From a virus, in IMG/VR virus record IMGVR_UViG_3300044825_002608, positions 1 to 64,000 of that record: a DNA stretch of 64,000 bases; one strand, given 5' to 3'. Shown here in pieces: positions 25,004 through 31,242 of the stretch; position 1 is the first letter of the stretch, and each line of letters begins with the position of its first letter. The notes beneath the pieces are model-generated. The model had not been told where the DNA came from and searched no databases. It saw only the letters and a program-made list of their open reading frames with translations. A program made the translations under genes and the position numbers.

Positions 25004-25693
25004 ATGAAGGTAGATTTACACAATTTTTTTAAGTTTTATGATGAAAAAAATCCAAAGCATGTTGCTGCAGTAGAGCAACTTGAAAAGGATCTAGCAGAAT
25101 CGCCATTAATTGACGATACTGCTAATTGGATAAGAATTTATAGAACACAACCAGAAAAACCAAAGTCTTCAATTCTTGAAGTTCCTTTTTACCCACAAAC
25201 TGACAATTACAGGGATGCTAATCGTACATGTAATAGTTCTGCTTGTGCAATGTGTCTTGAATATTTCAAACCAGGCACACTAAAAGGAGTTAAAGGCGAT
25301 GATGCCTACATTCAAAAAGTATTTGCAATTGGTGACACTACAGATCACGCGGTTCAAACCCGTGTTCTTGAGTCTTATGGAATTAAGTCACGCTTTAGTT
25401 ACAATCTTACTTTTGCTGATCTTGATCGAGAACTATCTAACGGCAGACCTATTGTTATTGGTATCTTACATAGGGGTTCTTTATCTGCACCTACTGGTGG
25501 GCACATGGTTGTAGTGATTGGTAAGACTCCAGATGGGGATTATGTAGTAAATGACCCATATGGTTCATTAAATGACAGATATACTGGACCTGTAACCAAT
25601 GGTAAAGGTGCTGTATATAAGAGAATTGATCTTAGTCGTAGATGGTGTCCCGCTGGTAACGATGGGTGGGGAAGAATTTTTGATGTAAAATAA
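25004..25693 (+). CDS. C39-family-like cysteine peptidase (possible cell-wall lysin)
   Basis: 229 residues. The papain-like core is EVPFYPQTDN, then NRTCNSSACAMCLEYF with candidate nucleophile Cys near 72, GGHMVVVIG with the His near 168, and VNDPYG with the Asp. This is the Peptidase_C39_2 pattern often found in phage endolysins and peptidoglycan amidases/endopeptidases. No signal peptide; an N-terminal helical region of about 60 residues could target it. The nearby RlpA-like protein supports a cell-wall role, but substrate is inferred. Confidence 0.8.
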   Translation: MKVDLHNFFKFYDEKNPKHVAAVEQLEKDLAESPLIDDTANWIRIYRTQPEKPKSSILEVPFYPQTDNYRDANRTCNSSACAMCLEYFKPGTLKGVKGDDAYIQKVFAIGDTTDHAVQTRVLESYGIKSRFSYNLTFADLDRELSNGRPIVIGILHRGSLSAPTGGHMVVVIGKTPDGDYVVNDPYGSLNDRYTGPVTNGKGAVYKRIDLSRRWCPAGNDGWGRIFDVK

Positions 25694-25702
25694 TTGAAGA
25701 TC

Positions 25703-26047
25703 TTATTTTATCGTATAAGGTTTAGCAATACCTTCATTCAACATTTTTTCATTTATTGAAATTGATTCTCCTACAGAGTAAATAGTTCCAAGTATTCTTC
25801 CATACTTGTCTTCTTTATTTGTTTCAATTATCCACTCTTTTTTGTGGGATAGTTCTTTTTTCAACCATTCTTTTGCTTCAAGACCTTTTGATTTTTCTTC
25901 AATATTTAAGGTTTTTGTTTCTGGAGTATTGATACCTTTTAGACGAACTTTTTGGGATAATGTAAGACCAAATCCTAAATCTATATCCAAATCAACAGTG
26001 TCACCATCAATGATTCTGTTGATTTTTTTTATCTTGTATTGATACAT
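25703..26047 (-). CDS. Staphylococcal-nuclease-like protein (SNase/TNase fold)
   Basis: 114 residues on the minus strand. The family pattern is clear: INRIIDGDTVDLDIDLGFG (metal-binding Asp), KVRLKGINTPETKT (R and the TPE motif), GLEAKEWLKKEL, DKYGRILGTIYSVG and NEKMLNEGIAKPY. Catalytic Arg/Glu positions (VRLKGINTPE; KYGRILG) are kept. Likely a Ca2+-dependent nuclease, possibly used in host DNA breakdown. No signal peptide. Ends facing the peptidase gene (convergent). Confidence 0.88.
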   Translation of the reverse strand: MYQYKIKKINRIIDGDTVDLDIDLGFGLTLSQKVRLKGINTPETKTLNIEEKSKGLEAKEWLKKELSHKKEWIIETNKEDKYGRILGTIYSVGESISINEKMLNEGIAKPYTIK

Positions 26048-26153
26048 CTCTCATTTCTTCGTAGGATAATTTAAATATATGGTAAATCACATAAAGAACT
26101 CCTATGAGTCCTATTCCAAGTAATATATTTACGCTCCAAATAGTATTAGTCAT
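26007..26153 (-). CDS. 48-aa single-membrane-segment protein
   Basis: MTNTIWSVNILLGIGLIGVLYVIYHIFKLSYEEMRDVSIQDKKNQQNH: one hydrophobic helix (about 8-28) and a charged tail. It overlaps the SNase gene start by 41 nt and the upstream gene end by 8 nt, so it belongs to the minus-strand operon. Function unknown; could anchor or export the nuclease neighbour. Confidence 0.65.
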   Translation of the reverse strand: MTNTIWSVNILLGIGLIGVLYVIYHIFKLSYEEMRDVSIQDKKNQQNH

Positions 26154-26340
26154 TTTTTTCTTGATGGTGTATCCAAGTCTTTAAATCTTTTACATACTGC
26201 CTTAGAATTTCTGCTTGATGTAGATGCCAAACATCCTTAGTGTCTAGATGTAATTCAATGTGCTTATCGATTGCATCTAGACACTTTTTGATTACAGGAT
26301 TCCAAGGTTCTCTAATTGGAGTGTTCCATTCTCTTGGCAT
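26146..26340 (-). CDS. 64-aa hypothetical protein (minus strand)
   Basis: MPREWNTPIREPWNPVIKKCLDAIDKHIELHLDTKDVWHLHQAEILRQYVKDLKTWIHHQEKND: amphipathic, His-rich helices. Overlaps the membrane protein by 8 nt. No family recognised. Confidence 0.68.
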   Translation of the reverse strand: MPREWNTPIREPWNPVIKKCLDAIDKHIELHLDTKDVWHLHQAEILRQYVKDLKTWIHHQEKND

Positions 26341-26343
26341 ACA

Positions 26344-26445
26344 TTATTTCTTTTTACCACCATTTTTTGCTTTTTTCGCAGTCGCATTACCTTGATTTTG
26401 TTTTGAAGGTCCTTTTTTACCCTTCTTGTTAGGCGACTTGGACAT
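26344..26445 (-). CDS. 33-aa very basic protein (minus strand)
   Basis: MSKSPNKKGKKGPSKQNQGN... ending KKAKNGGKKK, almost entirely Lys/Gly/Asn/Ser. It is the first gene of the minus-strand set. Could bind nucleic acid; short length keeps confidence modest. Confidence 0.5.
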   Translation of the reverse strand: MSKSPNKKGKKGPSKQNQGNATAKKAKNGGKKK

Positions 26446-26500
26446 TTTTAGTTACGGTTATTACACAATATTTAGGTGGACTCTTCAAAAATTGGCACAC

Positions 26501-26529
26501 TTGACAAAACCTAAATAAAAACTTATTAT
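26501..26529 (+). promoter_or_regulatory. Sigma70-type promoter upstream of RlpA-like gene
   Basis: TTGACA (26501-26506) and TATTAT (26524-26529), 17-bp spacer. The transcript would carry a 120-nt leader with hairpins CCCTG...CAGGG (26540-26556) and CCCC TGAGAA GGGG (about 26599-26612). Confidence 0.65.
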
Positions 26530-26656
26530 GTAAAATCCCTGTTATGAGCAGGGTATTCGTCATGAGTCCTTGAGTTTGATTTAGAGCCGTGGGCACTGCC
26601 CCTGAGAAGGGGAACCTCTCCTTTGCCTATACGGATGTAGAGTTCTATTAATTTTA

Positions 26657-27019
26657 ATGCTTAAAGCAATTTCTTCAATTATTGTCTTTGGTCTAGTCGG
26701 TTTGGCACCCGTAACAGCAAAGGCAGCAAGTGGATGCTCACTTGCATCTCATTATGGCATTGGTGATGGGTATCATGGGCAGATAACTGCCAATGGCGAA
26801 AGATTTAACGCTTATGGAAAATCAGTAGCACATCGCTACCTACCGTTTGGAACAAGACTAAGAGTAACGAATAGATCTAATGGTAGGTCAGTCATTGTGC
26901 GTGTAAATGATCGTGGTCCGTTTGTAGGTGACAGAGACCTTGACCTATCATATGGTGCATTCTCGTCTATTGCTCACCCAGGGCAAGGTGTAGCTAAAAT
27001 CTGTTACACTACTATTTAA
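26657..27019 (+). CDS. RlpA-like secreted double-psi beta-barrel protein
   Basis: 120 residues with an N-terminal signal peptide (MLKAISSIIVFGLVGLAPVTAKA, cut near 23). The DPBB core follows: ASHYGIGDGYHGQITANGERFN, LPFGTRLRVTN, GRSVIVRVNDRGPFVGDRDLDLSYGAF, GVAKI. The catalytic-type Asp of RlpA (RVNDRGPF) is present. RlpA enzymes are lytic transglycosylases on denuded peptidoglycan, so a role in lysis or wall remodelling is likely. It contains only the RlpA domain, no SPOR domain. Confidence 0.85.
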   Translation: MLKAISSIIVFGLVGLAPVTAKAASGCSLASHYGIGDGYHGQITANGERFNAYGKSVAHRYLPFGTRLRVTNRSNGRSVIVRVNDRGPFVGDRDLDLSYGAFSSIAHPGQGVAKICYTTI

Positions 27020-27034
27020 ATTGTAATAAATATC

Positions 27035-27060
27035 GGGGAGTGCTGCAGAACTCCCCTTTA
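27035..27060 (+). terminator. Hairpin/terminator between RlpA-like and next gene
   Basis: GGGGAGT pairs with ACTCCCC around a GCTGCAGA loop followed by TTTATG; the next ORF begins right after. A TAAATA late-type element (27026-27031) precedes it. Confidence 0.55.
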
Positions 27061-27473
27061 TGTTTAATTTTGGAAACAAAAAACATAATATAAAGTACTA
27101 TGCGATTGTAGCAATTGTACTAACTTCTATTATTGCAACACTTTCTCAATGCAGTGGTATTAAAGAAAATACATTATGGGATTTACTGGATGAAGTCCAG
27201 AGAAGATATTTCCCCCAAACAATCATTAATGATTTTATTATCAAGGATCCTGAAAAACTTGATAGAAGAATCAAAAGAGATGTTGATAGGGCAATTGAAA
27301 ACGTAACCCCAGAGTATGATCGTATCATCGAAGAAGCAAACAAAAAATATCAACCACGATATATGGACTTGCAAAATGATGATCGTCTGTGCTATACTAA
27401 AGAATGTAAAGCACTCTCACCCCCAATGAGAATATGTGCTGCATGGGTAGATGACTGTAAAACCGATAAATAA
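27060..27473 (+). CDS. Membrane-anchored protein with periplasmic domain
   Basis: 137 residues. Residues 9-27 (NIKYYAIVAIVLTSIIATL) form a signal anchor. A charged helical domain (KDPEKLDRRIKRDVDRAIENVTPEYDRIIEEANKKY) follows, and a Cys-rich tail (LCYTKECKAL, RICAAWVDDC). The pairwise Cys suggest disulfides in the periplasm. Position after RlpA would suit a spanin-like or accessory lysis role, which is inference; no lipobox fits. Confidence 0.7.
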   Translation: MFNFGNKKHNIKYYAIVAIVLTSIIATLSQCSGIKENTLWDLLDEVQRRYFPQTIINDFIIKDPEKLDRRIKRDVDRAIENVTPEYDRIIEEANKKYQPRYMDLQNDDRLCYTKECKALSPPMRICAAWVDDCKTDK

Positions 27474-27496
27474 AACACTTGTTTAATTGTGAAAAA

Positions 27497-27715
27497 ATGA
27501 CAGAACAACAAAATCATCTTGCACAACTAGTTGAACAAAGAGATCGACTTTCCCAAGAACTGGAAAAACTTGGTTCTCAATCTACAAAAACTAGGGATCT
27601 TCTACTAAAAACTCAAGGAGCAATTGAGTATCTTAATGTAATTGGGGTCACTCTTCCAGAACCGGAAGTAAATTCAGAAACTGAAGAAATTTCTGAAGAA
27701 CCTGCAGAGTCTTGA
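27497..27715 (+). CDS. 72-aa coiled-coil protein
   Basis: MTEQQNHLAQLVEQRDRLSQ...ELEKLGSQ...TRDLLLKTQGAIEYLNVIG, then an acidic tail. Heptad-like helix from 3 to 50. ATG 27497 preferred to TTG 27479. Its stop codon lies inside the -35 box of the tRNA promoter. Function unknown. Confidence 0.68.
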   Translation: MTEQQNHLAQLVEQRDRLSQELEKLGSQSTKTRDLLLKTQGAIEYLNVIGVTLPEPEVNSETEEISEEPAES

Positions 27716-27740
27716 CAGCAGATTCCAGATACCCTATAAT
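27712..27740 (+). promoter_or_regulatory. Consensus sigma70 promoter of the tRNA cluster
   Basis: TTGACA (27712-27717), 17-bp spacer, TATAAT (27735-27740): perfect consensus on both boxes. The stop of the coiled-coil gene is within the -35. Confidence 0.88.
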
Positions 27741-27826
27741 TGTCTCATGAGCGGCGGGGGTCCAAACCTCGCGTAAGTCTCTCACCTCCTATGCCTCTCA
27801 ACGATGCACAAATCAGGAGGTCTCTT
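27741..27826 (+). other. Leader before tRNA-Arg with ACCTCCT/AGGAGGT stem
   Basis: Transcribed spacer with ACCTCCT (about 27784-27790) complementary to AGGAGGT (27816-27822). No ORF or tRNA fold recognised; could be a processing structure or a small RNA. Confidence 0.35.
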
Positions 27827-27899
27827 GGGCACATAGCATAATGGATAATGCAACATCCTTCTAAGATGACGATTGGGGGTTCGAGTCCCTCTGTGCCTG
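27827..27899 (+). tRNA. tRNA-Arg(TCT)
   Basis: Acceptor GGGCACA/TGTGCCT, anticodon loop CTTCTAA giving TCT, T-arm GGGGG TTCGAGT CCCTC. Reads AGA, a codon common in AT-rich phage genes but rarer in many cyanobacterial hosts. Confidence 0.93.
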
Positions 27900-27986
27900 C
27901 TTGGAGTTATAAACTCCATATATAAAAGTGATAGAGATTAAGTCACTGTTATATCCTTATGAGATATATTACACTTAATCCATCAT

Positions 27987-28059
27987 TCCCTTATAGCTCA
28001 ATTGGCAGAGCACGGAGCTGTTAACTCTGGGGTTCCTGGTTCGAGTCCAGGTGGGGGAG
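27987..28059 (+). tRNA. tRNA-Asn(GTT)
   Basis: Acceptor TCCCTTA/TGGGGGA (two G-T pairs), D-arm GCTC...GAGC, anticodon stem CGGAG/CTCTG with loop CTGTTAA, T-arm CCTGG TTCGAGT CCAGG. Confidence 0.9.
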
Positions 28060-28123
28060 TTAGAAGGTCTGGAAATGTTCGGGTCTTCTAAAACGAGTCG
28101 GGATCATCATATCCGACTCACCT

Positions 28124-28195
28124 GCCTCTGTAGCACAACGGTAGTGCATCTCACTTGTAATGAGAAGGTTGCTGGTTCAAATCCAGTCGGGGGCT
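28124..28195 (+). tRNA. tRNA-Thr(TGT)
   Basis: Acceptor GCCTCTG/CGGGGGC, anticodon stem TCTCA/TGAGA with loop CTTGTAA, T-arm GCTGG TTCAAAT CCAGT. Its last base is the first T of the next promoter's -35. Confidence 0.93.
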
Positions 28196-28223
28196 TGACA
28201 GAATATTAATTCTGTCTTATAAT
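28195..28223 (+). promoter_or_regulatory. Consensus sigma70 promoter for tRNA-Gly and porin
   Basis: TTGACA (28195-28200), 17-bp spacer, TATAAT (28218-28223), perfect consensus, abutting tRNA-Thr. Confidence 0.88.
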
Positions 28224-28267
28224 CCCTTCCGTGTGAAATGTGCTGGGAGAGAAATCTCCCACCGTTT

Positions 28268-28338
28268 GCGAAATTGGTGTAGTGGTAACATCCCATCCTT
28301 CCAAGTTGGTGTCACGGGTTCGAATCCCGTATTTCGCT
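28268..28338 (+). tRNA. tRNA-Gly(TCC)
   Basis: Acceptor GCGAAAT/ATTTCGC perfect, anticodon loop CTTCCAA, T-arm CGGG TTCGAAT CCCG. Confidence 0.93.
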
Positions 28339-28394
28339 TGCTCCAAATCCTGGAGCGTCTAAATAAACTTCGTAGTTGTAATTCTTAATACAAT

Positions 28395-29276
28395 ATGACT
28401 TTTCAAAACATTATTGCTGCTGGTGTAGTTGCTGCGACTTCTATCGCTGCTCCCGCTATGGCACAAGTCACCAGTGTTACCCAACTGCGTGATGTTCAAC
28501 CTACTGAGTGGTCTTATCAGGCAATTTCTAACCTGGTTTCACGTTACGGTTGTGTTGCTGGTTTCCCCGATGGCACCTTCCGTCCCGGTGAACCTGCCAC
28601 CCGTGCTCAACTTGCTGCTCTGACAAATGCTTGTCTGGATCGCATTACTGAGTTTCAAACTGCCGCTGATGCCCAGCTTGCTGCTGCTCTTCGTGCTGAG
28701 TTTGCCAAAGAACTTGGTGCTACTAACGCCCGTGTAACTGCCCTTGAAGTTGCTGCTGCTCAAAAGGCACAAGGTGTTGGTAACTATCTGGGTGCTGGTG
28801 TCCTGCTGAATAAGCAAGGAATTGCTGGTAATGGTTATACCGAAAACCGCACTGTCGCAGGTGCTACCGTCCAAGGTCGTTATGCTGTAAAGACCTTTGG
28901 TAATCAAAATGCCGTTGCTGTTCGTCCTTATGCCAACTTTGTAGGTACTCCTGCTGGTCAGATCGGTGCTGGTGGTGGTGCTCTGGTCTCCTATGATTGG
29001 TCCATTGCTCGTAAGGTAGGCGTGAGTGCTGCTAACGTGTATGCTGGTGTTGGTTATCAGATTCCTTTTGTTAACAACACTGCTGCTAATTTCCAGTCTG
29101 CTGTCGGTGAGAAGGGTCAAGTTGTTCTTGCTCTAGGTGTTGAAGGTCGTCTGACTAACTCTCTGGTTGGTTTTGCTGATCTGAAATTCCCTACCACCAA
29201 TGCTGCTAACAGTTATGGTGCTGTTAATGGAACTTATTCACCAGTATTCACCACCGGTCTAGGATTTAAGTTCTGA
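28395..29276 (+). CDS. SLH-domain outer-membrane porin-like protein
   Basis: 293 residues. A signal peptide (MTFQNIIAAGVVAATSIAAP, to AMA-Q about 24) is followed by one S-layer homology domain (QLRDVQPTEWSYQAISNLVSR..., YGCVAGFPDGTFRPGEPATR). A helical spacer (AADAQLAAALRAEFAKELG) precedes a beta-barrel-like C-terminal half ending in an aromatic residue (TTGLGFKF, typical of OM proteins). It resembles cyanobacterial SomA/OprB-type porins but is about half their length. GC content is higher than in neighbours, suggesting host origin. Confidence 0.85.
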   Translation: MTFQNIIAAGVVAATSIAAPAMAQVTSVTQLRDVQPTEWSYQAISNLVSRYGCVAGFPDGTFRPGEPATRAQLAALTNACLDRITEFQTAADAQLAAALRAEFAKELGATNARVTALEVAAAQKAQGVGNYLGAGVLLNKQGIAGNGYTENRTVAGATVQGRYAVKTFGNQNAVAVRPYANFVGTPAGQIGAGGGALVSYDWSIARKVGVSAANVYAGVGYQIPFVNNTAANFQSAVGEKGQVVLALGVEGRLTNSLVGFADLKFPTTNAANSYGAVNGTYSPVFTTGLGFKF

Positions 29277-29298
29277 TCAACCACTCACGAGTTGAGTG

Positions 29299-29325
29299 AA
29301 ACCACCCCTTTTGGGGGTGGTTTTT
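29299..29325 (+). terminator. Strong terminator after the porin gene
   Basis: AACCACCCC, TTTT loop, GGGGGTGGTT, T-run. An additional small CACTCA...TGAGTG inverted repeat sits just before. Confidence 0.85.
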
Positions 29326-29344
29326 AAATTTATAGGGTTTTCTA

Positions 29345-29509
29345 ATGAAAATTAATCTCTGGTATTGTAATAGCATGAAACAGTGGCGTTGGACTCTAAC
29401 GGATGACCATCGCCCAATTATAAAACAAGAATCTGGTCAAAGAGAAGATCTTCGCTCTGCTATGAATGATATAGCAAATACAGTTGAATATCTATTAAGT
29501 CATTCTTGA
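29345..29509 (+). CDS. 54-aa hypothetical protein
   Basis: MKINLWYCNSMKQWRWTLTD..., with an aromatic-rich N-terminus and a helical C-terminus (LRSAMNDIANTVEYLLSHS). Plausible start and codon use; the gene ends just before the tRNA remnant. Function unknown. Confidence 0.65.
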   Translation: MKINLWYCNSMKQWRWTLTDDHRPIIKQESGQREDLRSAMNDIANTVEYLLSHS

Positions 29510-29515
29510 CTTTTG

Positions 29516-29543
29516 GGGCGATTAACTCAGCGGTAGAGTATCT
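29516..29543 (+). pseudogene. 5' half of a tRNA (disrupted, Val-like remnant)
   Basis: GGGCGAT (29516-29522), TA, D-arm ACTC AGCGGTA GAGT (29525-29539), then A and TCT (start of an anticodon stem). A complete tRNA 5' half ends exactly where a late promoter TATAAATA (29544-29551) and an HNH gene begin; no matching 3' half for this acceptor follows. Best read as the stump of a tRNA displaced by the HNH cassette. Confidence 0.7.
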
Positions 29544-29551
29544 TATAAATA
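29544..29551 (+). promoter_or_regulatory. Late promoter TATAAATA of the HNH cassette
   Basis: Perfect TATAAATA 22 nt before the HNH ATG, at the junction with the tRNA stump. Confidence 0.65.
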
Positions 29552-29572
29552 ATAAAGTATTCTACTAAACTG

Positions 29573-30004
29573 ATGAAACAAACCACCACTTGCTTAAATT
29601 GTTCTACAACATTTACTTACAATCCTTATCATAAAAGAGGTAAGTATTGTAATAATAAATGCCAACAAGAACATGTAAGAAATCAGTATATTACTGAATG
29701 GAAACAAGGTTTAGTTTCAGGTGGTTCTTCTTACAATTTATCGCAATATGTAAGAAACTATCTTTTGGAAGAAGCACAAAATAAGTGCTCTAAATGTGGT
29801 TGGTTTGGAACTAATATTCATACTGGTAAAGTTCCATTAGAAATCGACCATATTGATGATGACCCATTTAATCATTCACCAAGCAATTTACAGGTTCTCT
29901 GTCCAAATTGCCACTCTCTTAAAACTCAACCTCCAAGCAAGAGTAAAGGTGGAAGATATAAAAACGGTGGACATCCTAAACACGGGAGCATAGCTCAGCG
30001 GTAG
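29573..30004 (+). CDS. HNH homing-type endonuclease inserted at tRNA-Val
   Basis: 143 residues. An N-terminal zinc-finger-like part (CLNCSTTF...KYCNNKCQQEH) precedes an HNH core: CSKCGW (76-ish), VPLEIDHIDDDPFNHSPSNLQVLCPNCHSLK. The last codons (GSIAQR stop) are the D-arm region of tRNA-Val, overlapping it by 21 nt. With the 5' tRNA stump on the other side this looks like a mobile endonuclease cassette that uses the tRNA gene as its target. Confidence 0.85.
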   Translation: MKQTTTCLNCSTTFTYNPYHKRGKYCNNKCQQEHVRNQYITEWKQGLVSGGSSYNLSQYVRNYLLEEAQNKCSKCGWFGTNIHTGKVPLEIDHIDDDPFNHSPSNLQVLCPNCHSLKTQPPSKSKGGRYKNGGHPKHGSIAQR

Positions 30005-30056
30005 TAGCGTCTGCTTTACACGCAGAATGTCGGGGGTTCGAATCCCTCTGCTCCCA
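29984..30056 (+). tRNA. tRNA-Val(TAC)
   Basis: Acceptor GGGAGCA/TGCTCCC perfect, anticodon stem TCTGC/GCAGA with loop TTTACAC, T-arm GGGGG TTCGAAT CCCTC. The D-stem has one weak position (GCTC versus TAGC, C-T mismatch). Its first 21 nt are also the end of the HNH coding sequence. Confidence 0.88.
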
Positions 30057-30059
30057 TTT

Positions 30060-30067
30060 TATAAATA
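30060..30067 (+). promoter_or_regulatory. Late promoter TATAAATA before the Dps-like gene
   Basis: Perfect TATAAATA 22 nt before ATG 30090, directly after tRNA-Val. Confidence 0.7.
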
Positions 30068-30089
30068 TTTCCAAAAGAAGTATAGTGTG

Positions 30090-30524
30090 ATGGAAAAATT
30101 ATACAAAATTTTATCTGATACTCAAGCAAGTCTTTTTGTTCTGTTTCAGAAAACTTGGGTATATCACTGGCATATTACTGGATCTGATTTCTATCAAATT
30201 CATACTCTTTTTGGAGAACAATACAATGCACTCTTTGAAGAGGTAGATAGAATCTCAGAACATATTCGTTTTCTTGGTGCTAAACCAATTAGTGCTCTTT
30301 CTAGAGTATCTGAAGTGGCAAGAGTTTCAGAAGCAAAAAGTGGTCTGTCTGAAATGGATATGATTAAAGATCTATTACAGGACCATAAAACTCTTATAGA
30401 TATGTTTAGTGAAGCAGCAAAAGTTGCTGAAGAACTAAATTCAAGAGGAACAACAAATCTACTTGATGATTTAAACGAAGCACACGGTAAGTTTGTTTGG
30501 TTTTTAAGATCGTTCACTGAATAA
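30090..30524 (+). CDS. Dps/ferritin-like protein
   Basis: 144 residues from ATG 30090 (upstream in-frame codons overlap the tRNA). The Dps core is clear: LFQKTWVYHWHITGSDFYQIHTLFGEQYNALFEEVDRISEHIRFLGAKP, with the HW...H...D...E ferroxidase-type residues, then four-helix continuation ending HGKFVWFLRSFTE. Dps proteins sequester iron and shield DNA from peroxide. A late promoter suggests it may be made late or packaged. Confidence 0.85.
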   Translation: MEKLYKILSDTQASLFVLFQKTWVYHWHITGSDFYQIHTLFGEQYNALFEEVDRISEHIRFLGAKPISALSRVSEVARVSEAKSGLSEMDMIKDLLQDHKTLIDMFSEAAKVAEELNSRGTTNLLDDLNEAHGKFVWFLRSFTE

Positions 30525-30543
30525 AATTATCTCATAATGAAAA

Positions 30544-30801
30544 ATGGAAAATTTAAGAATCAGATGCCGCTCCTGTGGAAAGGAGTTAGAGGGGCATCCT
30601 ACTAAAACAGTAACGTGTGGTTGTCCCAATATGGCAACTATTCGCGGTGATAAGATTTCAGCAGTTGACTTATCTAAAGTTATTATGCTAAACTCTAATC
30701 AAATCAAAAAGAAATCTGGAGTTCTTACAAACGAAGACATTGCTTGGCAAGAAGCAAGGCGTCAACGTAAAGTAAGAAAACTCGATTTTGAAGTCCGCTG
30801 A
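30544..30801 (+). CDS. Zinc-ribbon hypothetical protein
   Basis: 85 residues with CRSCGKEL...TCGCPNM, a four-Cys zinc-binding pattern in the first 30 residues, then a basic C-terminus (WQEARRQRKVRKLDFEVR). Probably nucleic-acid binding. It ends 9 nt before tRNA-Ser. Confidence 0.72.
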   Translation: MENLRIRCRSCGKELEGHPTKTVTCGCPNMATIRGDKISAVDLSKVIMLNSNQIKKKSGVLTNEDIAWQEARRQRKVRKLDFEVR

Positions 30802-30810
30802 GGACTTTTT

Positions 30811-30897
30811 GGAAGGTCAATCCGATTGGTGACGGAACCGCTCTTGAAAAGCGTTGAGGTGTTAAAGCCCTTGGGCGTTCGACTCGCCCACCTTCCG
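30811..30897 (+). tRNA. tRNA-Ser(TGA)
   Basis: Acceptor GGAAGGT/ACCTTCC, anticodon loop CTTGAAA, long variable arm (GAGGTGTTAAAGCCCTT region), T-arm GGGCG TTCGACT CGCCC: class II tRNA. Confidence 0.93.
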
Positions 30898-30950
30898 TTT
30901 TTAATAATTTCTTCAAGTATGTTTTGATATTCTCACATACTTGACAGTCT

Positions 30951-30971
30951 AAAACTACTTGTTAGTATAAC
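30951..30971 (+). promoter_or_regulatory. Probable sigma70 promoter
   Basis: TTGACA (30951-30956) with TAGTAT (30963-30968) or TATAAC (30966-30971); spacing is less ideal than the other promoters here. Serves the small genes at 30996/31142 and talC. Confidence 0.5.
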
Positions 30972-30995
30972 TAGTAGTATTCAATTTTAAACACT

Positions 30996-31145
30996 ATGGA
31001 TCAGCACACCTACCTTAATTGGGTGAAGATCAAGGCAACGTTTGAGGAGTCTGGTAATACGGACAATATGTTTTACAAACGTGCAGTTGAAATTGTAAAA
31101 ACTCGTAGAGATCCTCTTGCAAAGTTTCTTGGAGATGAGAAATGA
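30996..31145 (+). CDS. 49-aa hypothetical protein upstream of talC
   Basis: MDQHTYLNWVKIKATFEESG...NMFYKRAVEIVKTRRDPLAKFLGDEK. Similar short proteins beginning with this type of N-terminus are common in cyanophages. ATGA overlap with the next gene. Function unknown. Confidence 0.68.
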   Translation: MDQHTYLNWVKIKATFEESGNTDNMFYKRAVEIVKTRRDPLAKFLGDEK

Positions 31146-31231
31146 TTAAAACCATAATCACTGCAATTGCACTTTTTGGTTCCATCATATTTTTTATTAT
31201 TTGGGGACTTAATAATGCTTATCCACAATAA
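31142..31231 (+). CDS. 29-aa single-TM peptide
   Basis: MIKTIITAIALFGSIIFFII then WGLNNAYPQ: one hydrophobic helix with a short polar end, the size of small photosystem/cytochrome b6f subunits (PetL/PetN class), but no specific identity. Coupled to the preceding gene (ATGA) and 12 nt before talC. Confidence 0.55.
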   Translation: MIKTIITAIALFGSIIFFIIWGLNNAYPQ

Positions 31232-31242
31232 GGAGTTATTGT

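Noticed and set aside
28539-29120. Minus-strand Ser/Thr-rich ORF of 193 aa
   Set aside because: Antisense to the porin gene, which has a signal peptide, SLH domain, promoter and terminator; the minus frame is low complexity.
29984-30056. Prophage attachment site at tRNA-Val
   Set aside because: No integrase gene and no repeat of the tRNA 3' end are visible; the split involves the 5' half and an HNH gene.
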